Below, one piece after another: positions 38,888 through 50,348 of a DNA stretch of 64,000 nucleotides. A program made the translations under genes and the position numbers. The notes beneath the pieces were generated by a model that was not told the origin of the DNA, did not search any database, and saw only the letters and a program-made list of their open reading frames with translations. Source of the stretch: Arbacia lixula (taxonomy: Eukaryota; Echinodermata; Echinoidea; Arbacioida; Arbaciidae); NCBI GenBank assembly GCA_963669155.1, contig OZ022593.1:7823071-7887070 (forward strand), read 5' to 3'. Position 1 is the stretch's first letter, and every line of letters starts with the position of its first letter.

Positions 38888-38962
38888 TCTCTGAAGCCAT
38901 TTGACAAATTACTTTCCGAAGGGAGGGGGTGTTTTGATACCGCGATAGGGGATACATTCCTC
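38888..38962 (+). repeat. 75 bp direct repeat, right copy, possibly exon-derived
   Basis: Partner of 38078-38152, 810 bp downstream. The frame stays open to 39019. Codon-level comparison with the left copy gives 20 of 25 identical residues despite 11 base changes. Confidence 0.45.
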
Positions 38963-39463
38963 GCAGGAGCCCGAGGATTCCCCGCGGATGATGATTATTA
39001 TTGTATTTGCCTGCATTGATTAACCCAGCCACATCAAGCCGCACCGGGTAACCCCGTCTCGAATGTCAGCTATGCGGTCACGTGACCCGTTCTTATATTA
39101 GTGCTTGAATAGGGAAGACTATTATTATGTTATCATTTATTTGTTTCCTTGTTCGTAATGTTACGTATTCGTGGTATGAAAAGTTCATCGAACATGTATG
39201 CCATCTATGTGAAGGTATGGCGTACGGGGAGATCGTAATTGACGGACTGGAGCATGTTAGCAGGGAATAGAAATTGAGAGAGCATCATAACTTTTCTATG
39301 AGGAAATCTGGACTTAAGTAAATGACTAAGAGCGTCAAGGGACTCGAATAGATGTAAAATGAAAGAAGGGAGGTTCTCTTTCTTCTCCATTTTTTGTGTC
39401 TTATTGTGACATTTTGCTGTAAGGTTGTCGTGTGACAGTGATATAATCACCGCCGTTATCCTC

Positions 39464-39703
39464 CTCATCATCCTCATCGTCATCATCACCATCATCATCA
39501 TCATCATCACCATTACCATCATCATTACGTGTACTTCTAATCTCGTAACGAGCCAGCCTCACCCCTCATTGTTGTAACAGGTCATTGTTTACTTTGATAA
39601 ATAACGTCAAAAGTTGAAACTAAACGAAAATGATCACTGGCATCGTTTGCTTTGCCGTATAGTTTGTAACAAAAAAAAAACAAAAAAAAAACAAAAAAAA
39701 AAA
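39464..39703. repeat. (ATC)n tract and A-rich run
   Basis: CATCAT triplets at about 39466-39530 give poly-Met/Asp-type spurious frames on the minus strand. At 39669-39703 three runs of 9-10 A are separated by single C residues. Confidence 0.9.
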
Positions 39704-40250
39704 CCGCGTATGCAGACATGTAATGTGGGTCTGATAACCGAAAGGGCGCTGGGAGGGGCGGGGCGGGGTGGGGGAAGGGGGGCGTGTTCGAAGGCGGTCC
39801 ACAACAAAGTGGGGTATAATCTATGTCCATGGTCAAACATTGTCACCTGTACACACTTTCCTGATACGTATCACCATCGCAGCCAGATTAAAATTCCATC
39901 ACACACGTTAACTCTGTCGGTATACCTACTAAAGATACCATCACACCTTAACAACGTTAAATTTGCTCAGGTGTTAACATATGTACGTGTAGTCTCGACA
40001 CAAGTCCCGGATAGACCTATGCTTTAAAATGTTACAAGGGATATATCTTTGTAAACTAAGTTGTCATATTTGTTGTTGGTTGTTTTGTTAGAATCTGCAT
40101 GTGTCTGTGTGTATCATGATCAGTTTGCAAGTAATTCGGGGCGCACAAAATATACTACTTTATATACAACTCATGTGATTTGTGGGCATACAATATCTTT
40201 TTAAATGAAAAGATGGAATAAAACTGCACCCACCGACTCACAACTAGGAG

Positions 40251-40400
40251 TTGTGGCTTGTGCCCGTAATCCAAGTGACTGTGAGAAGTTTAAAAGCTGC
40301 AAAGGTTCGAGATTCAAATCTGGGCCGCGCCTTTTAGATGGTGACGCAAATATCGGTCCCAGACGGAACTAATCACATATGCATTGAAACAAGACTGGCA
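40251..40400 (+). mobile_element. Candidate SINE with 7SL/Alu-domain-like head
   Basis: Words in order GTGGCTTGTGCC, GTAATCCAAG, GACTGTGAG (from 40253) parallel the 5' domain of 7SL RNA (GTGGC..GTGCC.GTA.TCC.AG..ACT..GAG). A box-B-like GGTTCGAGATT follows at 40304-40314, giving a plausible split pol III promoter. The downstream body (GGTGACGCAAAT, GGTCCCAGACGGA) looks like a SINE body rather than SRP RNA, because the rest of 7SL is not present. The boundaries, and whether the head derives from 7SL or tRNA, are uncertain. Confidence 0.4.
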
Positions 40401-41510
40401 GTGGCATGTGTTTAACAGATAGTCCGTGTCAGGGATTCAACACTACTGGGTTGTGTATACGGAGAACTTCAAATATCGCACAGTTCACCATAATTGTACA
40501 TTGTCAGCAGAATTGTCTTGTCCTGTCATCTGTTTGGAGTAGATTTTGGTAACTGTTCAACCTATAAGGTGAACACGTGTAAAGATGATCAACACAAACT
40601 TATTTATTCATCAATTTGAGAAGGCACCGCGCGATACATCTGCTTTTCAGTGTGTGATGAGTTTGTTTGGGGCGTCAATAGTTTGAGGACGTTTCTTTTC
40701 GTTTCTTTTCGTTTCGTTTCTTTCTCAACTTTCAACGGTGATGGCGCAATTCGTTTTTAGACGCACATCTGTTCATGGGTAGTGGGCTCCGCTTTATCAT
40801 ATTCATGTGAAATAATGAATGTTTTTGATGAAATATTTGTAGATTTTTTTTTAGATGAAAGAGTCATATTTTCATTATATTTGCTGTGTTATGTGTAACA
40901 TTGCCAGCAATAACATATATATACCGCAGGCATTAACACACACCAGCAAAGGCGAATACAGGTAATCGCTATTTTCGTTTCCATCGGCGAAAAGTAAAAT
41001 GTTCGACCAGGCATGGATCAATACGAATTCTAAAACTTTGTTATGAAAATGACTGGTGAGCGAAAGAGAGTGACATCAATATATGGAAGAGGAAGCACTC
41101 CATACAGATACTCTATATTTCTGAAGAAACGTTTCTTTTGATTGGCCCAAAGGCTACGACTCTCAAACAGTAAGCCAATTAACGGAAACGAAAGTGAACA
41201 CAGGATTCCTTTTCTCCCCGTGTATTTAACTCACACAGCATTCCAAATTAAAACAAGTTGCTGGAATCAAATTGGAATAATTCCCCTCATAAGATTGCAA
41301 TAATATCGGCGAGACAGTCGGAAACTTGAATGTCAATACTCACGACAGATTCCCCGATCTAGCGTACATAGAAAACGCCATAAAATTTAATTTCGCAGAA
41401 CTCTTTGAGGGACTATGTCTTTTTTCGGTTTCCTGGTAGTCATATTTCCAAGATTTTGTCACAAATACATGTGTTACCTCTCTATGAACCATTGCTGTAT
41501 TTAAGAACCC

Positions 41511-41690
41511 GCCTGGCCCATATATAGAACGGTTTCCAGTGTGTTCGACATTTCTGATCCAAACTGCCACATAGAGTCTCGTACTCTAAGACTAGTTACT
41601 ATATGTCATTGTCTTTTTCTCTTTGGCGAGCTGAGGAAGCAATCGAAAATGATAAGTCTACTGCAGCCAGACCTTATATTGGAAACCAGC
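41511..41690 (+). mobile_element. AGCCTGGCTTC MITE, copy 2
   Basis: Carries the landmarks GCCTGG, CGACATTTCTGATCCAAACT, GAGTCTCGTAC, AAGACTAGTTACT and AAGTCTACTGCAGCCAGACC in the same order as the 11.1 kb copy. Its ends are less well preserved. Confidence 0.7.
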
Positions 41691-43099
41691 TAAACCCATT
41701 TAGTGGATTAACGAGGCGAAATCATTCCAAGTTGCTTGATATATCTGGATTCTTAATATGTAAATTTGTGTATCATTTGTCACGTGAGGGATCAGACCGC
41801 CATGACAACCAACCAATCAAAACCACACGTGGATGTCACATGACATCTGTCACAAAGATGACACGTGTTGGCTTATGAAACAATACAGTCGGTAACACCC
41901 GAAACATCCCTATGGGGAAAGGCGACCGCCATTGTTTGGATTTCTATGTCATACGTCAACGGGATTATTATGGATAATGCTAAGAAACACCCACGCAGAC
42001 AGTGCTGGTCTTGTTAATCATCAATATCAGTGGTTTGGGTTTGTGTGTCATGGATCACTGATAATAGCTGTTGATTGTTGACAATTTATATATATAAGAA
42101 AAAGGAAATATGAAGAGATTAAAATCATGCTTCAAGAACTCGTGCGGGGTTTTACGGTTTTGCGTGGTCGTGATGGTGGTGTCGCGTGTGAATTTGTGAA
42201 GCGTGTAGTTGTATCATCGTACGTGACGGATTTACATTTTTTTTTTTACAAACATGTTCACACCGCGCTGTTGCATGAATAATGTGTAGGGGTAGGTGTG
42301 GCTAAGGAGCGGTGTAAGGAGGGGGGGGGGGGGGGGCTGCCATTTTAAGTCGCATTGTTGCGTGAATCATGAAGTACAACCATGCACGGAGACCTATCCA
42401 GCACGCCGAGGGGAGGGAAATTAAGTGGTGATTCCGCTCTTCGGCGGAGAGGGATCGCCCGAAGTGATGTTAACATGAATGTGGTTAGACTTGATAAACG
42501 TGACAGGGGACATCAGCCAACGAACCATCCGTAGAGTGTCAACTTTATGTCACTCTCGACTATGTCTAATAATGATTTCCTCATGTCATGGCATGGTACA
42601 TTGAACGCGGATGACGGTTCATCGCGTGGACTCACTATGGAGTACCGAAGTAGTGTCTTCATACATTGCGATGTATGGTTCTAGATACAATTACTCAAGT
42701 GAGAATTTCACAACTGTCAGGCACTCACAATAAATTTCAGTTTTAAATCATCGCTCTATCCACATAGTTTAAAAATAGTTCATGACGTCAGCTTTCGGTA
42801 CTCTTACCTGACACTCCTGCACCTCTGTTTAAAGTTTGGATACGTCATCGCGTGGGATAGACCATGTGACGTCATATACAAGCAGAAATTAGTTTTACAT
42901 TGCATTCATTCTCAGCTAACTAACTAACAGTACCATTAGCATGGCCAGTAAGCCAATGGTTCTCAAGCCTGTTAATTAATCAACATTCTGCTCCAAGTAC
43001 GATTAACATAACCATGATGGTATAGGAGTATAAACCTTCTTCCAAAATACAAGAAATTATCACTGCCTGATATTTTTTTTTTCGAACTCGACACCCGTG

Positions 43100-43241
43100 T
43101 CCCGTCTTATAAAGAGTCGTGATTGGTTTGAATTGATCGCATATTCAATCCGCAACATGTAATGTGCAAATTTATTACGAATGATATCAACTGCAGGTCT
43201 AATTGCGAGATCAATCGCACCTCTTTACAAGACGCGACCCT
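43100..43241. mobile_element. CCCGTCTTRTAAAGAG MITE, copy 1
   Basis: The left end CCCGTCTTATAAAGAG plus a GTGATTG block pairs, inverted, with the right end, which reads CAGGGTCGCGTCTTGTAAAG on the opposite strand. The interior is AT-rich with TGATCGCAT and GATCAATCGCAC. No coding capacity. A second, diverged copy is at 61.9 kb. Confidence 0.7.
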
Positions 43242-43419
43242 GATCATACTTGTGATTTTTGTATCCATCATTAATGCACTTTTGCACAAGAGCAAAGGTG
43301 TATCAAGTTCGCGGCGTGTAATCGTGTTATAAAACAGGTCGCGGGCGCAAAGCGTGATTCAAGTACATGTAATTGACTCCGTGGTGTCAGCTTAACAAGT
43401 ATAAAAACGAACCAGAGAA

Positions 43420-43441
43420 CCCCCCCCCCCCCCCCCCCCCC
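43420..43441. repeat. Poly(C)22 tract
   Basis: Twenty-two consecutive C, followed closely by CACACACA. It is one of the longest G/C homopolymers in the window. Confidence 0.95.
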
Positions 43442-43739
43442 TCGACACACACACATTTATTTTGTTTTAGGATTCTCAGTCAGTTTGATTTCGGTAATTC
43501 TGAGGAACACACGAGTAAGTCATGTGTGTCTTCCGTGGAGTTCCGTTTTCACGCATTGCCAATGGAAGTGATGCGGAAAGCGTGACGTCATGTTCGATGC
43601 GAGAACGTCGAGGTCGGGAGTAATACCATATGTAGCTGGGTCTAGGAGCCGAAATGACAGAGGAAACGCAAATCGACATGTGTCGGACTGTAGTACGGTC
43701 CATGGTAATACGCACCAGAAAACGTGAGTCACATTTCAC

Positions 43740-45840
43740 TGAAAGTGGGAACCAATAGTGCCGGGTTGATTCTTACCAGCAGAGTCAGAGTATGTTATCC
43801 TGTCAGAACGGATTATATGTAGAGCCGTGAAGGCCAGCTTCCCGATATGTCATTAATTTTAAGGAGATTATGAATTTCGACTTAAATCCACACTAATATA
43901 AATGTTTGGGTTATAACGATAATGGTACAATTCACGGTAATTACTAAACGCCATGTTATGACATCAGCCCCCTAAACAAAGCAAACATGTTTATCATAAC
44001 AAACAAGAATTTGGACAAATCATGAACATCTTCAAACGCAGGGCATATTTGGTAAAGTCAATGTTTATTTAAGGCAGCCAAGTTCATGAATTACTTTCGA
44101 CATTTCTGGACTGGCGAGACGACTACAATTTTGACGAGTTGATTGGACATAAATAAATATCAGAAAGCAGCCACAGACATGCGTTAGTCATGTTGACATG
44201 TGGTTTGGAAGGGGTAACGCGCATAACATTTATCAAAATAAGGGAGGAATTCATTGCAGATTTCATGGATTTGTACTTTAAAGAATTTAACTCTGAAAGT
44301 GCAATATTGGACAAAACCCCACCAAGTTGGTAATAACCGTGACGAGTTGTTTTCTTCGCCTTCCCCTTTGTTCTTAGTCAAAAGAAAAATCGATTTTATA
44401 GCGAAGGAGTTAAGGGAATTATTGCTTCCTAGCCCAAAATAACTGTAAATATACATGCTACGTCCATTCTTAATAGTAACTTCACGATGGTTGTTTTGTT
44501 TTTGAAATATATTTGGGTGTTGTACACTTAATTAATTTTTTTGTGTTAATGTATGTACTTATTCATGTACTTATGTGTTCCTCCTTTCGCTCACTTACTC
44601 ACTTTAATGAAGATGGTGATATTATGTGCTAGTACGATTCAAACCATTCTATCGTGTGTATTAAAATGAAACAATTGCGGCAGATCGAACCCATTGTTGT
44701 TATAATTATCGCTTCTATTTCAATTGTGGAAATCTTACCGGACCACTTGACTAAATATTCATCAAACCTAAACTTGGAGAGAAAAAAAAATGAATTGCAA
44801 ATTTGACCCTAACGAATCGGTCAACTTAATGGAATATCAATTGCGTTGTGACCTCATGAACGATGATCCTGTATAATGCAGTCGAATGACATGGCTGTGT
44901 TTTTCCCATCAAAGCTTGTTTGTAGCTCGAAATCTGCCCTCATGTTTTCCTCATTGGTACTTTTGTATCCATTATCCAACTATCGTAGCTTCGGTGGTAG
45001 CGAATGAATTGGTCCCACCCAGAAATTTGTCGATGGCTTTTCCCGAACACGAGCATTCATTCGTTTAAGGGTGCTGTATCGTCATTAGCACCATCATGAC
45101 CCTTAGCTATTTAACATAATGGCCGGTATTTTAAGGTATAATATGAATTTCTCTTAAACCAGACGCCGAGTCGAATTCCGGTTGAAGTCAGGTTACAGTC
45201 AAGTTAAAATGTAAACCCGAAGTGTAGTTTAACGATTTTGTATTCTAATGTCGACGTTTAAACCGACTTCGACTTTAACCCTAGCATTACCAGGCATTGG
45301 AAACCTTATTGACTTACTACAACTGTGCCAATGGTAATGAGAGAGTCCAGTCCAAACTAACTAAACTCGAGTCGAACTTTACATTCGGCTTTATTAAACC
45401 AGATTCTATGATATGGGTCATTTCATGATGCAATCGGCACATTATTCTTCGTATCGCATGTAATATTTTGATTTCCAAATTGCTTTCTCTCTCGGCTTCG
45501 CTATCGTCTCGGCGCCTCCTTCTCTTCTCGGTCAAAAAATATTCGTACTAATACTACATGTGTACATGTGGACACAGATATTAAAAAGGAATACTGAATT
45601 ACTGATAGATGGTTGTAGAATCCCAGTCAAATATTATTGACGCACATAGCATTCCATAGGACATATCGCCTTCTGTGACGTACATAATGCAGCTCGGTTG
45701 GATTTGTGTGTTCCGTTGCTGGAATGATAATGATTTGGTCAGTAATTGACACGTTAACTCCTCTTGTGCTGGACGAAATGCTACCCTATGGGGTTTGTGT
45801 GTGTTATTGGCACTAAAATGTGACTAGGGCATGTGAGAGG
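43740..45840. other. Unique stretch without a supported gene
   Basis: AT-rich, with scattered short frames. A segment at 45155-45400 has repeated GTCGAA / AAACC words (CCGAGTCGAAT, CTCGAGTCGAAC, TTAAACCAGA) that may be a decayed foldback element. Its boundaries could not be fixed. Confidence 0.35.
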
Positions 45841-45931
45841 TTAAACCTTAACCAGGATGTGAGCTGACTACGGGCCAGTGGCTTGTGGTGACACGAGTAA
45901 CTGCTTGGGCATGGACGTTTTGATCAAAGTT

Positions 45932-46060
45932 AGCGTGGCTTTCAGGCTGATGGATATATCTAATCCAATTTATATTACGTCTGGTTGTACTATAGTAGAC
46001 TAGGGCTGTGGAAGAGACTAATACCCACCTGGGTCTTATGTTTCTAGTTTCAGCCTGGAT
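45932..46060 (-). mobile_element. AGCCTGGCTTC MITE, partial copy 3
   Basis: AGCGTGGCTTTCAGGCTG, then CTAATCCAATTTATATTA and GTCTGGTTGTAC...GTAGACTAG, follows the left half of the 60.1 kb copy. The other half is not clearly retained. Confidence 0.5.
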
Positions 46061-46099
46061 TGGACTGGGGGAAACATTAGTCTTAGTACCGGACACAAC

Positions 46100-48185
46100 C
46101 GTATACTTGTAATATTATGGATTATAAATGTTACTGCACCTGAAAGGCAGGCTAGTAAAGAGAAGGCAGGCGGTGCCAATAATTATCGCGATTCATTGAT
46201 AAATCCTGAACCGATAACTCGGCGAAATTAGCATGATTTACGACAGAAAGCGAAAGAGGGTAAGGGATGGGACGGGGGGATGGATGGGGGAATCACGGGT
46301 GAATATACAAATACTACAAATTAACCCCGCGGGGAAGGGTAAGGAAACGGGGAGTCATTGGGCTGAACTTTTCTCTCGAGTTTCGGTTGGGAAGGAACCG
46401 TGTCCATGCTTTAATTCAATCCAGGGAGATGGGTTTGTTGCCTTCGTAAATAACTCATCTGCGCCATCCGCCTTTGAATTCCTTCAGCTCTGGTAATCGC
46501 AGAAATATTTCCGAAACTAGTGTCAGAGTACGTCAAAGCGTCAAGGAGTTTGTTTCGGAATCCATTGTTTAAAATGAACATTGATAGCTGTGTTCGCTGC
46601 CATCGTCTTGACGTGGACTTTCGCCGAAAGTAAAAAGTCATGATCGGAGAAGAAATTCAAGAATAACCTATTTGGTTATCCATATACAGTATAACGAAGA
46701 CTGATCAGCGGCACGGGCTTATCTATGTACAATAATATGTATATAAAATTTGAATTGTTAAGCATTGTTTAGATATCAAAGTATTGGATTGAATCATGTT
46801 TCGTTTAACGTTATGGCCACACGATAACGATGACGTCAACTTGATGTGAATGTCTAGTTTTATCTGTCATGTTTGTTATTGACGATTCACCAGGTATCCA
46901 ATCTGTTGCCACATGTATGATTAGGAAACAATGCCATTTTATAGGTGTATTTTATATTGTTTTTGCAATAACCACACTTCCTCATCTCCATATAACATGG
47001 AACTGTCATAACCAAGCCAAGTAAGTTTCTTTCCGTATTTTTCCCGTGTAGGACGTAAGCGTGAGTCATCGGTAGACACAAAAACGTAGACAAAGATATG
47101 ACATTTGTATCAATTCAGTATCGTACTATATTTAAAGCTAAGAGGCATGGAAATAGCATCTGATACCTGTCAAGATGGATATGACCGGAACGAAGACTAT
47201 CTCAGCTTGTCGTCCTACCAACCACTAAGTTATCATTGTCAAACATGCCAATTTGCCAAATTCGATATGAGGAAGACTTGCTAGAGGCGCGTATTTATCT
47301 TAAATCCTTCTCAATTCGGCACCACCTGTTTATAAATTTGATATGGAATTTATTGGTATTTCGCATTACTCTAAACGGTCTGCCCCCGTGTCGCGTCCGG
47401 GAGAGCAGGAGACCCGATCCCGACACGTACACGTACCCATGGTAACCACAACTAAAGGCGGGGAAAAGAATACGGCGCATCCTTTTCTAACCACGATCTG
47501 AGGCGTTGTGGTTGACCTGAATAGGCTGTGATTTTGTATGCTTTTTGATTGTTTTTAACACTCTTCAACATACATACAACGTACATGAAACATTAAGTTT
47601 TCGTAAACATGAATATAAAAGAGAAAAAAAGGTTTCTGCACATTAAGAAATATCTTGTCCGACAACTTATATTGCATTTATTTGAAGAAAAGTATGAACA
47701 TTCATAGCTTATTCACACAGTTAGAATTGAGGAGAATATATTCTGGTGATAGACAGATGTAAAACTAGAATAATAATTGCATTCGGTGCATGAAAAGGTA
47801 CCAATAATGAACGGGCAGTCGAAAGACACACACAAACGGATTTGTGGCAATGGGGCTAGGGGTGGGGACTGGGGGACGGGTGGGGAGGAGGGGGGCTGCT
47901 TTGCACCGCTTCGTCAAGTCAGGAGCGTGGATTGGCCAGAACAGGTTTAGCAGGCTAATTGCTGAGAAATTACTCGCTATGATCGCTAATAGTTCCCCTA
48001 GGATGCGGCACAGCGGGCGTGCCATTCAGAAACCCATTAGTTTGGCAAATTGGTCGTCCTATTTTCCCCGTCCCCTCCCACCGCACCGCGCGCTTGTTCG
48101 GGGCGTGCTTGTTCGGGGCGTGCTTGGGTGGCGCTGTGTTCGGCATGCGGGGGCCGCGTCTGAAGGAGAAGGGGAAGTAAGAATG
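46100..48185. other. Unique stretch, GC-rich segment at the right
   Basis: No supported gene. TGACGTCA at 46831-46838. Around 47930-48150 a GC-rich segment holds homeodomain-like CTAATTG words and a direct repeat of GCTTGTTCGGGGCGT (two copies, third partial) at about 48090-48125. Confidence 0.35.
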
Positions 48186-48265
48186 AAAGAGGGAGAGGGT
48201 GAGAGAGAGAGAGAGTGAGAGAGAGGAAGAGACAGACATAGAGAGAGATAGACAGAGAGAGAATG
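48186..48265. repeat. (GA)n tract
   Basis: GAGAGA with GACAGA and GATAGA interruptions. Confidence 0.9.
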
Positions 48266-48362
48266 GGAGAGGGTGAGAAAGAGAAGATGTAGAAATGGGA
48301 AGGGGAAATAAGGAATAAGAAACAAATATGATTTGTTGATAGAAAAACTACAAGAAAATCAT

Positions 48363-48444
48363 TTGCGGTATGGTTTTATAACAATTGAATAGTATCTCAT
48401 TTCTTGCGGTGTGGTTTTATAACAATTGAATAGTATCTCATTTC
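48363..48444. repeat. 41 bp tandem duplication
   Basis: Two adjacent copies starting TTGCGGT(A/G)TGGTTTTATA and ending ATCTCATTTC. They differ at one position, so the duplication is recent. Confidence 0.9.
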
Positions 48445-48903
48445 TTTTATGAACATTGCTGAGAGTGTAAACTCATTGACTCATGCACATGCAGGATACA
48501 TAAAAACGTGTGTTTGCATATCAAGACTGTTATATAGTACAGTGACATGTTTTAGGATGGAACTCGAGGGGCAGCGTACTTCTTTGTTTTAGGGTGATCT
48601 CCCAAAATATCATCAAGCGTGAAGGAATGTGCATGAGCTGAAACGACACGAAAAAACAAGAAACCCAGAGAAGTGGCCGGGAGAACTCGAGCTTACATTC
48701 CATCACACACTGAAAATTGCGTTTTCACTTGAATTTGGGAATGGAAATCCTATCTAAATATTTTGATCCAAACATAAATAGGATCATCATTGTAGTAAAG
48801 TGAAGTTTTTGTCTTTGAGAGGAGTTTTCTAAGGACAGTGCAGCGCAGTGTTCCAACAAATCACTTGACGCTAGCACGGATTTGTCCTCATTCGATTGTT
48901 GTC

Positions 48904-49458
48904 TTAGGACATCCTTTGTATCCCCGCCCGTTCCCCACTTTTTTTCTCTGCCTCTTTTCGTCTTTTCTCAAATATTGAATTTGTAAAATCGGCAAAAGAG
49001 ACGTGACCTTTGACCCCCACGAGCCACGGGGTGTTGGCGTATGTTGAGGTTCTAAACTGTAACCCGGTGCAATAGAGTAACTCACTCCCTAGCTTATTGA
49101 AAATTTGTTTAGTGCGTTCGCTATTGCGTGCGCGCACTGCCTCTGTGCCGGTTTTGTACACTATAAACGCATTGTATACATTGCCATCACGACACTCACC
49201 TAGCTCGGTGACGTGGAAATCTGCATTTATGTGTGCTATGTTCTTATAGCTTTTGCATGAGGATGATGATGCAAGGAGTGTATTTTCAGAATAGACTACA
49301 ATAATGACACAAGAGGTGGTAAAGATGACAGTAATGGCTAGTGATGCTTGTTGTTGGAGGACATGGTAGTGTTGCATGATGATGGATGATGACGTTGCAA
49401 TCATGTATATACTGACGGCGGTGATTATATTCCTGAATGTGTTACAGATATTCATCAT
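48904..49458 (-). CDS. Uncertain 184-codon frame, possibly chance
   Basis: This is the longest frame in the window that is neither LINE nor low-complexity. Its N-terminal half is hydrophobic (residues about 40-58, SLAITVIFTTSCVIIVVYS). Its C-terminal half is basic and ends KRRKEAEKKSGER. No domain is recognised. Runs of Ser and the ATGATG text upstream argue for chance. No promoter or splice evidence was identified. It is listed only because of its length. Confidence 0.15.
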   Translation of the reverse strand: MMNICNTFRNIITAVSIYMIATSSSIIMQHYHVLQQQASLAITVIFTTSCVIIVVYSENTLLASSSSCKSYKNIAHINADFHVTELGECRDGNVYNAFIVYKTGTEAVRARNSERTKQIFNKLGSELLYCTGLQFRTSTYANTPWLVGVKGHVSFADFTNSIFEKRRKEAEKKSGERAGIQRMS

Positions 49459-49969
49459 TACGTTCAGGTGAATTGGATGAGGGTAAAATTAAAAGAGATG
49501 ATGGCGGCGGTAATGACGATTTAGTTGTTGTTGAATGTGTGGATGATGGTAAAACATATATCAATAAATAAACAAAGATTTCTACAGATAGCAAGTTCAA
49601 TTTGAGTATAACGTGTATCAATCACGCCATTACGATAACATTCATATATTATTTATTCCCCACCTATAAAGGCGTATTGAAACGAACGCAAAACTTACAC
49701 CAACACACTATCGACCGCAGAAACACATTCCATTGACATGCATGTTTTCATTCAGTGTTTTTCTTATGTGTAATTGTGTAATATTATATAATATTCATAT
49801 CAATATATTATCAAAGAAGGCTAAATCATAAACATTAATCACTAAATTAACAAATGAACAAACAAATTTATATGTGAATTGATTAATAGATTATTTAATG
49901 GTTATAACCAGTGGCGAAAAAGAGGCACATCCGGCCTGTGCCCCCTTGAAATCTAAAAAACACACAACA

Positions 49970-50348
49970 ACAATGGGGGAGGCAGAGAGGGAAAAGAACA
50001 GAAATGGGAAGAGAGGAAGATTTTTTTCCTTTAAAGAATAAAAAGGGAGAGAAAAAAAAAGAAAAGAAAAGAGATAAAGAGAAGGAAAGGAATGTAAAGG
50101 GGAGGGGATAAAAAAGAAGGGGAAAAGACTTAGAGAATCATAGGAGGCGGAAGGGAGGGGTAGGGAGGACGCATCCCCCTGAATTTCAGGTTGGGGGACG
50201 GTCCCCCCGCAAAATATTCTGAAGAAATAAAAGGAAAAGGGGAAAATGTGAAAGAAGGGGAGGAAGAAAAAAGAAAGAAAAGAAAGAAAGAAAAAAAAGG
50301 GGGGTGGGGAGGAAAGAAGAAAGAGGAGAGAGGGAGAAGCAGTAAAAG
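49970..50348. repeat. Purine-rich (GGA/GAAA) tract
   Basis: Nearly all A and G on the plus strand, interrupted by CATCCCCCTGAATTTCAGG-type text at about 50171-50210. The segment CCAGTGGCGAAAAAGAGGCAC at 49911-49931 just before it looks like the end of a dispersed repeat. Confidence 0.7.

Larger units (their letters stand above)
42783..43590. promoter_or_regulatory. Cluster of three TGACGTCA palindromes
   Basis: Perfect CRE octamers at 42783-42790, 42867-42874 and 43583-43590, with a near match ACGTCATC at 42842. This is the CREB/ATF consensus in animals. The G16 run at 42321 and the MITE at 43.1 kb are neighbours. Function is inference. Confidence 0.35.

Noticed and set aside
40300-40330. 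tRNA gene suggested by GGTTCGAGATTCAAATC
   Set aside because: No cloverleaf could be drawn upstream. The surrounding text fits a SINE head better.
45155-45400. Possible foldback element with GTCGAA / TTAAACCAGA words
   Set aside because: No pair of ends could be matched clearly, so it was not listed as an element.
35660-47446. Further X-box candidates GTATCCATGGTAAC (35660) and GTACCCATGGTAAC (47433)
   Set aside because: They break the pyrimidine rule of the X-box left half and are palindromes around CCATGG that could arise by chance.
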